A stretch of DNA of 12,596 nucleotides from JAGLSB01 sp023135955 (GTDB taxonomy: Bacteria > Bacteroidota > Bacteroidia > Bacteroidales > GCA-2748055). Positions 1 to 7,472 of this stretch are shown one piece after another. A model generated the notes under the pieces. That model worked only from the letters and a program-made list of their open reading frames with translations. It had not been told where the DNA came from and did not search any database. Numbering within the stretch: the stretch's first letter is position 1; each line of letters starts with the position of its first letter. A program made the translations under genes and the position numbers. The stretch covers positions 1 through 12,596 of the forward strand of contig DAOVIO010000121.1 of the NCBI GenBank assembly GCA_030673645.1. Reading direction: 5' to 3'.

Positions 1-1
1 G

Positions 2-1030
2 GGCAGACTAATGACTACCCTTGAGCAAGAAGGGCTGAGCAATAATACCATTGTAGTATTTACTACCGATGATGGCACTGCAGGTTATGCAGCACAATTC
101 GATGAGGAACATCGAGCTCTTGAAACCGGATTTAACATGGGACAACGCGGTGGTAAAGGTTCACCCTATGAAGGTGGTCACCGTTTGTTCTCGTATATCA
201 GATGGCCGGAAGGTGGTTTAAAGGGTGGTAAAGAAGTTGATGCATTAACTTCAGTAATGGACATCTTCCCAACTCTTGTGGAACTGTGTGAAATCAAGTC
301 CTCTGAAAAATTAGATCAGGATGGCATATCCTTTAAACCGGCTCTCTATGGTAAAGAAATTCCTGGTAATGAATCAAGAGTTATATATTTGTCCAAAATT
401 GTGCCTGATACAGAGCTCGATTTTCAGCGCAATATGTATTCAGTAATTGAAGGTGAATGGCGTTGGATAAACAGAAAAGAACTATATAATATAAAAGAAG
501 ACCTCGACCAGAGAAATAATATCGCTGCAGATAATCCTGGAATTGTCAGTAAAATGGAAAAAGGACTAGATGAATTTCTTGCTAAGAATGCATCAAATAG
601 AGAGGTGCCTGTCCGCTTCCTCCTGGGTGATAAAAACCACAAAACAATTAGTTTGACAACCCAGGATTTATGGGGCAAGCCTGCCTTTTCACAGGGTCAC
701 GTTAGAAAATTAGAACAGGGTAGCGGGCCATGGAAAGTAACTTTTTTAAATGACGGTAAATACAAAATAACCTTATCGAGATATCCACTTTATACAGGAT
801 TTGCCTTTAATGAGAAAACAAATGGTAATAATAGCCTGGAGTTTACTGCGAATAAAGCAAAATTAGCAATCGGAACTGAAACATATGAAAAAGGAATTTC
901 TGCAACAGACAAGCATGTTTCATTTGAAATAAAGGCAAAAGCAGGCGATAATGATCTGGAGACATGGATCTATTCTGAGGAAGGTATTACTATTCCATCT
1001 TATTTTGTTGAAGTCGAATACATCGATTGA
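2..1030 (+). CDS. S1-family sulfatase, C-terminal part (5' end outside window)
   Basis: This is the C-terminal part of a sulfatase that hydrolyses sulfate esters, probably on a polysaccharide. The frame is open from base 2, and the residues before the ATG at 11 (Gly-Arg-Leu) fit the usual sulfatase helix before the strand NTIVVFTTDDG, so that ATG is internal, not the start. Numbering from it, D20-D21 occupy the metal-binding Asp-Asn position (here Asp-Asp), and GGKGSPYEGGHR (47-58) carries the conserved active-site Lys49. The catalytic Cys motif and signal peptide lie upstream of the window. After the sulfatase subdomain (to about 195) comes a beta-rich extension (about 200-339) containing a TTQDLWGK-type segment, GPWKVTF and YKITLSRYP. 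I know a similar tail from sulfatases of Bacteroidota and Planctomycetota. It is followed 59 bp later by another sulfatase on the same strand, probably in one transcript. The family is sure; the subfamily and substrate are not. Confidence 0.9.
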   Translation, partial: GRLMTTLEQEGLSNNTIVVFTTDDGTAGYAAQFDEEHRALETGFNMGQRGGKGSPYEGGHRLFSYIRWPEGGLKGGKEVDALTSVMDIFPTLVELCEIKSSEKLDQDGISFKPALYGKEIPGNESRVIYLSKIVPDTELDFQRNMYSVIEGEWRWINRKELYNIKEDLDQRNNIAADNPGIVSKMEKGLDEFLAKNASNREVPVRFLLGDKNHKTISLTTQDLWGKPAFSQGHVRKLEQGSGPWKVTFLNDGKYKITLSRYPLYTGFAFNEKTNGNNSLEFTANKAKLAIGTETYEKGISATDKHVSFEIKAKAGDNDLETWIYSEEGITIPSYFVEVEYID

Positions 1031-1089
1031 AACAATTCATCAATAACATCAAAGCATAATAGAACAATAATACGGTAAACTATTTCATA

Positions 1090-2655
1090 ATGATAAGAAA
1101 AATATTCTCTCTAATCGGCATTCAAAGTATAATCACTTTAATAGTGGGTGCACAGACAAAACCTAATATCATTTACATTTTGGCCGATGATATGGGATAT
1201 GGTGATGTAGCTGCCTACAATGAAGGCTGCAGATTCCCAACCCCAAATCTTGATCGCATGGCAAATGAGGGGATGAGATTTACCGATTCTCATACTAACT
1301 CCGCCGTGTGTACACCTACCCGGTATGGCATTTTAACCGGGCGGTATAGTTGGCGGACTGAAATGAAAAATGGTGTAACAGCAGGTCACAGTCCCCACCT
1401 TATTTCAATGGATCGCGAAACAGTTGCCTCTCTTCTAAAAAAGAACGACTATAATACGGCTGTTGTAGGCAAATGGCACCTGGGGCAAGATTGGACTTTC
1501 GTTGGTGAATCGCAATCAAAACCTGAAGTTAGCGGTGAAAATGTTGATTTTACGCAACCAATTAAAAACGGACCTTTAGATCTCGGATTTGATTACTACT
1601 TCGGTATTTCAGCCTCACTTAATATGCCACCTCATGCATATATTGAAAACCGAATGGTACAGGGCAATCTTACATATCTCACCGATAGAGAAGCCGTTAA
1701 AGCAGCCAGTTTAGTTGGGGCCAAAGAAGGGTGGAAAGCAGATAATTTTAATCAGGATGAAGTGTTAGCTACCTTCACTAAAAAAACAACCGATTGGATC
1801 AGGAAATCATACAACGAAACCCCCGAAAAACCTTTCTTTGTTTATATGCCGTTAAATGCACCCCATGCACCAATTGTCCCGAGTGAGAAATTTAAAGGAA
1901 AAAGTGGAATTGGTGATTATGGCGATTTCGTAATGGAAGTAGATTGGTCCGTAGGTGAAATTTTAAAAGTAGTAGATGAACTGGATTTGGTGGAAAATAC
2001 AATAGTTATTTTCACAGCAGACAATGGTTGTTCTCCTCAGGCAAAGTTTGATAAGCTGCATGAATATGAACATTATCCCAGCTACACCTTTCGTGGTTTA
2101 AAAGGTAGCTTATGGGAAGCAGGACACAGAGTTCCCTTTATTGTACGCTGGCCAGACAAAGTAAAGAAAGGAAAAGTCAGCGATTACAATATTTGCACTA
2201 CCGATCTGATGGCAACCATTGCTGATATCTTAAATGTTGAGCTATCGGATAATATGGCTGAGGACAGTAAAAGTTTTCTGCCTGTTTTACTAGGTGAAAA
2301 ATTAAATAATGAAGCGCGTGGCGGCATAGTTCATCATTCCGATGCTGGACTCTTTTCTATCCGCAAAGACAAATGGAAATTAGTCTTGGCTACAGGTGGA
2401 GGATCGAGAAGGAGCAATCCTAAGGACAAACCGGTAATTAATCCAGCTGATATTGAATTGTTCGACATGAATAATGATCCGGGTGAATTGATTAATGTGC
2501 AACACCTTCATCCTGAAGTAGTGAAAGAATTGAAGGTGTTATTGGCTAAATACATTGATGATGGGCGTAGTACTGATGGAGAGATTCAGGCAAACGAACC
2601 CGGTAAAAACTGGAAGCAACTTGAAGTGCTTGAAGGATACGTCAAAAATTACTAA
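1090..2655 (+). CDS. Secreted S1-family arylsulfatase-like enzyme, complete
   Basis: A formylglycine-dependent sulfatase of 521 residues, normal length for the family, expected to remove sulfate groups from a glycan outside the cytoplasm. Residues 1-21 form a signal peptide (MIRK, a hydrophobic stretch, GA before Gln22). Visible active-site parts, in order: D33-D34 in LADDMGYGD (metal binding); C74 in CTPTR, the modification motif C-x-P-x-R in which Cys becomes formylglycine; K128 and H130 in VGKWHLG; H259 in APHAP; D311-N312 in FTADNG; and K338 in FRGLKGSLWEAGHR. All expected residues are present, so the enzyme should be active if a maturase (FGE or anSME) is encoded elsewhere. The start ATG at 1090 gives the signal peptide directly and has no Shine-Dalgarno site, as usual in Bacteroidota. 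The next reading frame starts 4 bp after the stop, which points to an operon. Specificity cannot be told from sequence. Confidence 0.95.
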   Translation: MIRKIFSLIGIQSIITLIVGAQTKPNIIYILADDMGYGDVAAYNEGCRFPTPNLDRMANEGMRFTDSHTNSAVCTPTRYGILTGRYSWRTEMKNGVTAGHSPHLISMDRETVASLLKKNDYNTAVVGKWHLGQDWTFVGESQSKPEVSGENVDFTQPIKNGPLDLGFDYYFGISASLNMPPHAYIENRMVQGNLTYLTDREAVKAASLVGAKEGWKADNFNQDEVLATFTKKTTDWIRKSYNETPEKPFFVYMPLNAPHAPIVPSEKFKGKSGIGDYGDFVMEVDWSVGEILKVVDELDLVENTIVIFTADNGCSPQAKFDKLHEYEHYPSYTFRGLKGSLWEAGHRVPFIVRWPDKVKKGKVSDYNICTTDLMATIADILNVELSDNMAEDSKSFLPVLLGEKLNNEARGGIVHHSDAGLFSIRKDKWKLVLATGGGSRRSNPKDKPVINPADIELFDMNNDPGELINVQHLHPEVVKELKVLLAKYIDDGRSTDGEIQANEPGKNWKQLEVLEGYVKNY

Positions 2656-2659
2656 ATAA

Positions 2660-2779
2660 ATGAAACGAAGTTTTGCTTTCTCAATGTTCCTGATCCTTTC
2701 AGGGCTGATTTCGCTAGCAGTAAAAGCACAATCGATACAAAAATATATCACAAACCCCCTAAACAACTCTCTGTCATAA
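2660..2779 (+). pseudogene. Truncated start of a secreted protein gene (signal peptide remnant)
   Basis: A 39-codon frame begins 4 bp after the preceding sulfatase stop. It encodes a convincing signal peptide (MKRS, hydrophobic FAFSMFLILSGLISLA, then VKAQ) followed by only 15 residues, SIQKYITNPLNNSLS, and a stop. The position and the export signal indicate that this was the third gene of the operon and that most of it has been lost. The short segment YITNPLNN weakly recalls the N-terminus of some GH43 enzymes, but this is too short to name it. Another + frame, about 2763-2879, holds a stretch of ordinary-looking residues (HNVWHNTDTEVSLACIEEAM) that could be the decayed continuation after a shift; this is speculative. 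A real 39-residue secreted peptide is the less likely alternative. Confidence 0.6.
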
Positions 2780-2869
2780 TGTATGGCATAATACAGATAC
2801 TGAGGTGTCTCTTGCATGCATTGAAGAAGCAATGGAATTAGTTGTCAGATCCAATACACTTCATTTCCA

Positions 2870-2906
2870 GGATAGGTGAAATATCTAAATCGATTTGTTG
2901 AAAGAT
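2870..2906. repeat. Copy 1 of direct repeat flanking the 905-residue sulfatase gene
   Basis: GGATAGGTGAAATATCTAA (2870-2888) recurs exactly at 5819-5837. The similarity continues, with one gap and several substitutions, to 2906 and 5856 (shared core ATTTG and terminal GAT). Both copies have the same orientation. They lie on either side of the gene at 3034-5751 and may mark the ends of an acquired segment, or be two members of a dispersed genomic repeat. Confidence 0.7.
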
Positions 2907-3033
2907 CTGGCGAAGGTTATAGATTATTTAAGGTATTTATAATATTCCAATAAGCACCTTATTTTTTGCTTGCTGTCATTCATATTTTAAACCTTTCACT
3001 CATATTTCAGTCTAATTTTTTATAATCTTTAAA

Positions 3034-5751
3034 ATGAGAACTATTATGACCCCCTTAAAAAAAATATTTACTCCATTTCTTATTTTCTTGTCTGCACTGA
3101 ATTGTTCTCACATTTTTGCAAATGATCCTCCCAATATTTTATTTATTATCGGAGATGACATGGGTGTTGATGCCTTGGCTGGATTTGATATTGGAACACA
3201 CTTACCCTCCACACCGAACCTCGATAAACTAAGGAATTCGGGTGTTACTTTTACCAATGTTTGGTCCGCCCCGGTTTGTGCAGCCACACGTGCATCCCTA
3301 ATAAGTGGTAAATATGGAACCCATAACGGGGTGAATACTATTCCGGGGGTATTGGGCACTGAACACAAATCCATTTTTACTGAAATACGTGAACAAAGCA
3401 ACGGACTATACAAATCATGTGTTGCAGGGAAATGGCACATTTCAAACCCTAATGATTTTAATCACCCCTACGATCATGGTGTAGATGATTTCATGGGTAT
3501 TTTGAAAGCGGGAGTAGAAGATTACTATAAATGGGTCAAGGTCGAAAATGGCACTCCTGATACCTGCCATGAGTATGTGAGTACATATTTTACAGACTAC
3601 GCCACAAACTGGATTAAACAACAAACACAACCTTGGTTTATGTGGCTGTCACATGTATCTCCCCATGCTCCTTTCCATGTCCCTCCCCCCGAGATGTACA
3701 CCCTCAATGGATTAGATGCGAATGCAAGAAAATATATGGCCATGATAGAATCGCTGGACTATGAGATTGGCCGGCTACTCGATTCAATCCCAGATAATGT
3801 GCTCGAGAATACAGTAGTAATCTTTTTAGGTGACAATGGCACGCCAGGAAGATTTATTGAAGGATTCCCCACTGGTAGGGGTAAACAAACAATATACCAA
3901 GGGGGAATAAACGTTCCTTTGATCATTTCAGGAAAAGGAGTAAGCCGTGTAGATGAAAAAGAAGACGCTCTGATAAATGTCAGTGATTTTTACGTTACCC
4001 TGGCTCAAATTATAAACCCAGAAGCTTTTCCATCGGGGAATATATTTGATAGCTATAGTTTTAAACACCTGTTAGATAGCTCTTCAGCTACTAAGCGTGT
4101 CTATAATTATATGGAGCTTGGTGCCAACAATAAGATTCCATATGATATGTACACGACTCGTGATGCACAATACAAATTACTTGACTTGGGCAATGGGTCC
4201 TATGAATTCTATGATCTGAGCATTGATACTTTTGAACTCAACAAATTGTTGGATGGGGACCTTAGCGAGCAACAAGCAAATGCAAAAGAGGTGTTGTTCA
4301 ATGAAATGAATGCCATCAGAGGTTTTATATCCGAGCCAAACACTCCGGCCGAAAGTCCGCAAGGGAAAGCCCTCAAATATCCCGTTGTTCATACCGGTGT
4401 GGAAGAATTTTACGATACTGATCAGATAATCTCCACCCCTGAACCTTCGAATGTGCTATTTTGGCAGGACGCCGGAAGGATCCATAATTCACCATCTTAT
4501 ACCGATATTGACTACAACAGCATTACAGATAACATAACCGGGCTTATGTGGCAAAAAGATATGGGTGAAAAGTTAAGCTATGCTGAAGCCACTGTAAAAG
4601 CTGATAACTTGTCCCTGGGTGGATATACTGACTGGCGCATCCCTACAATAAAAGAACTATATTCGTTGATCAGGTTCAATGGCCATGTCATGGGGTCAAC
4701 AGCAATTGCACCCTTTATCGACATCGACTACTTCAACCAGCCACTTGGTGATGTTTCGATAGGTGAACGTACCATTGATGCGCAGACCTGGTCATCTACA
4801 CATTATACTGGTTTAACCATGAATGCCGATACCACGGTTTTCGGTGTTAATTTTATTGATGGAAGAATAAAAGGTTATCCCAAATACAATCCCCGGACCT
4901 CTGCTCCTAACAAAATGTATTTCAGGATGGTGCGAGGGAATACCGATTATGGGAAGAATCTTTTTACGGATAATGGCAATGGAACCGTAACAGACAGTGC
5001 CACTATGCTGATGTGGCAACAAGCCGATGATGGAACGGCAAGGGACTGGCTCTCTTCAATTCAATATTGTGAAGAGCTTATGCTTGCAGGATATGATGAC
5101 TGGCATCTGCCCAATGCCAAGGAACTGCAAAGCCTGGTTGATTATTATCGCAGTCCAGTGGCAACAAACTCAGCAGCCATCGACACCATATTTAAAATTT
5201 CGGAAATTACAGACCCTGATGGAAATGATGGACATTACCCGTATTTCTGGTCTACCTCAACGCATCAGGATGGGCCAAACCCTTATAATGGAGCTGTTTA
5301 TGTTGCATTTGGAAAAGCGCTAGGTAAAATGAATGAAATATTAATGGATGTACATGGCGCAGGTGCACAACGTAGCGACCCAAAAACCGGGAACCCTTCA
5401 GATTATCCCCAGTATCATGGACCTCAGGGAGATCTTCAAATGGTATACAATCATTGCCGGTGTGTCCGTAACCTGAATACTTCCCAAACCGCCATAGAAG
5501 AGACCAAAGAATGGGACATAAAGTTATATCCAAATCCGATAAAAAGTGAGCTAAGCCTGAAATTGTCAACTGCCGATTATTCTACGGTTAACGTAAAGCT
5601 ATACGATATACACAACAAATTATATATCGACAAACATCTTACGGGCACAATTACTACATTAGATGTAAGCTTGTTACGGGAAGGGGTATATGTGTTGGTT
5701 TGTACATCCGGTTCTGCTGAACCCTTTATTGAGAAAATCATAAAGCTTTAG
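3034..5751 (+). CDS. Secreted sulfatase with two DUF1566/Lcl_C modules and T9SS sorting domain
   Basis: A 905-residue multidomain enzyme. Residues 1-29 are a signal peptide (start may instead be Met5 at 3046). The sulfatase domain covers about 31-430: D41-D42 in IGDDMGVD; C82 in CAATR, the C-x-A-x-R form of the formylglycine motif; K133 and H135 in AGKWHIS; H211 in SPHAP; D267-N268 in LGDNGT; and K284 in GRGKQTIYQGG. Residues 480-637 and 645-813 are two similar modules with the DUF1566/Lcl_C signature (GLMWQK, then GGYTDWRIPTIKELYSL; LMWQQ, then AGYDDWHLPNAKELQSL; TWSST and FWSTS; FRMVRG and CRCVRN). Residues 828-905 form a T9SS type-A sorting domain starting IKLYPNP, so the protein should be exported through the outer membrane and attached to the surface or released. 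The Lcl_C name comes from a Legionella adhesin reported to bind sulfated glycosaminoglycans, so the two modules may bind the sulfated substrate (inference). The gene is flanked by direct repeats. Confidence 0.92.
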   Translation: MRTIMTPLKKIFTPFLIFLSALNCSHIFANDPPNILFIIGDDMGVDALAGFDIGTHLPSTPNLDKLRNSGVTFTNVWSAPVCAATRASLISGKYGTHNGVNTIPGVLGTEHKSIFTEIREQSNGLYKSCVAGKWHISNPNDFNHPYDHGVDDFMGILKAGVEDYYKWVKVENGTPDTCHEYVSTYFTDYATNWIKQQTQPWFMWLSHVSPHAPFHVPPPEMYTLNGLDANARKYMAMIESLDYEIGRLLDSIPDNVLENTVVIFLGDNGTPGRFIEGFPTGRGKQTIYQGGINVPLIISGKGVSRVDEKEDALINVSDFYVTLAQIINPEAFPSGNIFDSYSFKHLLDSSSATKRVYNYMELGANNKIPYDMYTTRDAQYKLLDLGNGSYEFYDLSIDTFELNKLLDGDLSEQQANAKEVLFNEMNAIRGFISEPNTPAESPQGKALKYPVVHTGVEEFYDTDQIISTPEPSNVLFWQDAGRIHNSPSYTDIDYNSITDNITGLMWQKDMGEKLSYAEATVKADNLSLGGYTDWRIPTIKELYSLIRFNGHVMGSTAIAPFIDIDYFNQPLGDVSIGERTIDAQTWSSTHYTGLTMNADTTVFGVNFIDGRIKGYPKYNPRTSAPNKMYFRMVRGNTDYGKNLFTDNGNGTVTDSATMLMWQQADDGTARDWLSSIQYCEELMLAGYDDWHLPNAKELQSLVDYYRSPVATNSAAIDTIFKISEITDPDGNDGHYPYFWSTSTHQDGPNPYNGAVYVAFGKALGKMNEILMDVHGAGAQRSDPKTGNPSDYPQYHGPQGDLQMVYNHCRCVRNLNTSQTAIEETKEWDIKLYPNPIKSELSLKLSTADYSTVNVKLYDIHNKLYIDKHLTGTITTLDVSLLREGVYVLVCTSGSAEPFIEKIIKL

Positions 5752-5771
5752 CCGTGCATTGGAAATTATGC

Positions 5772-5803
5772 AAAAAAACTCCCCGTCAATTCTGATGAGG
5801 AGT
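5772..5803 (-). terminator. Rho-independent terminator reading on the minus strand
   Basis: Read on the minus strand, a hairpin with arms ACTCCTC-TCA and TGA-GGGGAGT (one A/C mismatch, one G-T wobble, a GAAT loop) is followed directly by seven T. This is a strong intrinsic terminator shape. It would stop transcription coming from the right, yet no intact minus-strand gene lies to the right before the ATPase gene on the opposite strand. In the + direction the hairpin is not followed by a T run, so it is not an obvious terminator for the sulfatase gene ending at 5751, although the same stem could slow polymerase there. Confidence 0.65.
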
Positions 5804-5818
5804 CCTTCGTAGTAGCGG

Positions 5819-5856
5819 GGATAGGTGAAATATCTAACTTCAATTTGCTTAGGGAT
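5819..5856. repeat. Copy 2 of direct repeat flanking the 905-residue sulfatase gene
   Basis: Bases 5819-5837 are identical to 2870-2888, with weaker similarity continuing to 5856. The copy sits just right of the minus-strand terminator, so on the minus strand the repeat immediately precedes that terminator. Copy 1 at 2870 has no such terminator beside it, which suggests that copy 2 keeps more of the original 3' end of some element or gene. Confidence 0.7.
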
Positions 5857-5957
5857 ATGACCTATATCATTACATTCATTAGAGCCACAAAATGTCATTT
5901 ATAGACTAACACAAATATATATATTACACTTATTTGGATGTTATATTATTGTAATAG

Positions 5958-6014
5958 TAACATATTATGGAGTTTATATTTATGTTAATAACATATTTAT
6001 GGATTATTATTTAT
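5958..6014. repeat. Two-unit AT-rich tandem repeat, 31-bp period
   Basis: A 26-base unit beginning TAACATATTATGGA (5958-5983) is followed at 5989-6014 by a close copy beginning TAACATATTTATGGA. A third, more degenerate trace (TACATTTATATGGAG) occurs near 6025-6040. The repeat lies 60-120 bp upstream of the ATPase gene, where promoter or regulator-binding sequences would be expected. Confidence 0.55.
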
Positions 6015-6075
6015 ATTTTTACTACATTTATATGGAGATAAACGCTAATAAAATTCGAGTAATTAGATTAATCCA

Positions 6076-7380
6076 ATGAAAAGAAGTGCATATAAAGAAC
6101 TGATTAACTGGAAGAACAACACAGATAGAAAGCCACTTGTTCTGCAAGGTGCAAGGCAAGTAGGTAAAACCTATCTGGTAAATGAATTTGGCAAACAGGA
6201 ATACAAACATCATTACTATCTCAATTTTGAACAAGATCAAAAGCTTTTGTCACTTTTCGATTCTTCTTTAGATCCTGAAAAAATTATCGATAATATTAGT
6301 TTATACCTTGGTGAAAAGATTGAATCTGAGGACACATTACTGTTTTTTGATGAAATACAAACTGTACCTGAAGTATTGACCAGTCTAAAATATTTTCAAG
6401 AGCAAGCACCTGAATTTCACATAATAGCTGCTGGATCATTACTGGGGGTAAGTATTGGAAAAGATAATAGTTTTCCAGTGGGAAAGGTGAATTTTCTTAC
6501 TCTGTTCCCAATGTCATTTACTGAATACCTCACAGAGATTGGAGAAGACCTATTTATTGAAAGACTAAATTCTTTAAAAAACCTCACTCCATTCCCTGAT
6601 GCTATTCATGAAAAAATGCTATCCCATCTGAAAATGTATCTCTTCCTTGGTGGCATGCCTGAAGTAATTAAAGACTACTCGAAGAATAAGGATATAAAGA
6701 AGGTAAGAAATATTCAAAATGACATATTAAAAGCGTATGAGAGAGACTTTTCCAAGTATACAGTGAGGAATCAATCCATTAAAACATCCGAATTTTGGAA
6801 TTCCATTCCACGACAACTTGCCAGGGAGAACAAAAAATTCAAATACTTGGATATTAAAAAGGGTGCTCGGTCTAATACTTATGGGCAGACGATTGAGTGG
6901 CTCAGAAAAGCTGGATTGGTGATCATTGCATATAACTTAGAAACTCCAAAAATACCGATATCAGCCTATGCAGACTTTTCGAAATTTAAAGTTTATATGA
7001 ATGATGTAGGATTACTTTCTGCTATGCTGAACATTTCATCAGACCAGATTGTAATGCCCGACTCATTGTTTAAAGAATTTAATGGTGCATTCATAGAAAA
7101 TTTTATTGCCCAGGAACTGGTTTCCTCAAGGGAAAACCAACTATTTTATTGGACCTCCAGAAGCGATGCCGAGGTAGATTTTATTCTCGAATCCAATCAA
7201 AAAATATATCCTGTAGAAGTAAAAAGCGGAACAAGCAGAAATACAAAAAGCCTTCAGAGCTATGCTTCTAAGTATAATCCAAACAAGGTTTTTAGAACAT
7301 CTCCGCGAAATTTAATTCAATCAGATAAATTTGTGAATATTCCTTTGTATGCATTTGAGATTCTTGGAAGGCTAATTTAA
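6076..7380 (+). CDS. AAA_14 ATPase fused to DUF4143 nuclease-like domain
   Basis: A 434-residue cytoplasmic P-loop ATPase, full length for its family. The N-terminal AAA_14 domain has a Walker A motif GARQVGKT (25-32, Lys31), a Walker B motif LLFFDEIQ (88-95, Asp92-Glu93) and a following AAGSLLG segment (118-124). LGGMPEVI (191-198) marks the usual linker helices. The C-terminal DUF4143 part has a PD-(D/E)xK-like pattern: E341 in FIENFIAQE, D368 in AEVDFIL and E381-x-K383 in VEVKSG. These proteins are very common in Bacteroidota and other anaerobes, often in many copies per genome; their function is not settled, though a nuclease or defence-related role has been proposed. There is no functional link to polysaccharide breakdown. 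It is preceded by AT-rich repeats and followed within 100 bp by a sulfatase lacking its N-terminus, so it probably arrived by insertion. The start at 6076 fits the family N-terminus (KRSAYKELINWKNN). Confidence 0.92.
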   Translation: MKRSAYKELINWKNNTDRKPLVLQGARQVGKTYLVNEFGKQEYKHHYYLNFEQDQKLLSLFDSSLDPEKIIDNISLYLGEKIESEDTLLFFDEIQTVPEVLTSLKYFQEQAPEFHIIAAGSLLGVSIGKDNSFPVGKVNFLTLFPMSFTEYLTEIGEDLFIERLNSLKNLTPFPDAIHEKMLSHLKMYLFLGGMPEVIKDYSKNKDIKKVRNIQNDILKAYERDFSKYTVRNQSIKTSEFWNSIPRQLARENKKFKYLDIKKGARSNTYGQTIEWLRKAGLVIIAYNLETPKIPISAYADFSKFKVYMNDVGLLSAMLNISSDQIVMPDSLFKEFNGAFIENFIAQELVSSRENQLFYWTSRSDAEVDFILESNQKIYPVEVKSGTSRNTKSLQSYASKYNPNKVFRTSPRNLIQSDKFVNIPLYAFEILGRLI

Positions 7381-7406
7381 GTAGAATTCAAATTAATCGT
7401 TTGCTA

Positions 7407-7464
7407 CTATTGAATTGTGGACATATTTTCAATAGGTTTGCATATTTGTCCATTATTTTTTTTT
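7407..7464 (+). terminator. Possible terminator after the ATPase gene (overlapping inverted repeats plus T9)
   Basis: Two inverted repeats overlap here: CTATTGAA (7407-7414) with TTCAATAG (7428-7435), loop 13, and TGGACA (7417-7422) with TGTCCA (7447-7452), loop 24. The second arm is followed by TTA and nine T (7456-7464). They cannot both form at once. The stems are AT-rich or short, so the terminator call is moderate; the site lies 26-84 bp after the ATPase stop and just before the truncated sulfatase. Confidence 0.4.
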
Positions 7465-7472
7465 ACATTTGA

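Larger units (their letters stand above)
5752..6075. other. 324-bp intergenic region between sulfatase and ATPase genes
   Basis: This stretch holds no credible gene. It contains the minus-strand terminator (5772-5803), copy 2 of the flanking repeat (5819-5856) and, from about 5910, very AT-rich DNA with a short tandem repeat (5958-6014). A minus frame from 5898 can be read through the terminator, but its peptide is produced by the hairpin itself and then by the antisense of the sulfatase gene. The promoter for the ATPase gene should lie in the AT-rich half; I could not find a clear Bacteroidota TAnnTTTG box with a TTTG element at proper spacing. Confidence 0.6.

Noticed and set aside
2539..2832. 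Minus-strand frame of 97 codons
   Set aside because: More than a third of it is antisense to the complete sulfatase gene ending at 2655, and the rest covers the gene remnant; composition is not protein-like.
5027..5323. Second + strand frame of 98 codons inside the large sulfatase gene
   Set aside because: It is an alternative frame of the second DUF1566 module, whose own frame is unbroken and carries clear motifs.
5674..5898. Minus-strand frame of 74 codons containing RYFTYPRYYEGLL
   Set aside because: The middle is the translation of the terminator hairpin and the last third is the antisense of the sulfatase sorting domain. Part of the frame could be an old gene end, but there is no independent support for a protein.
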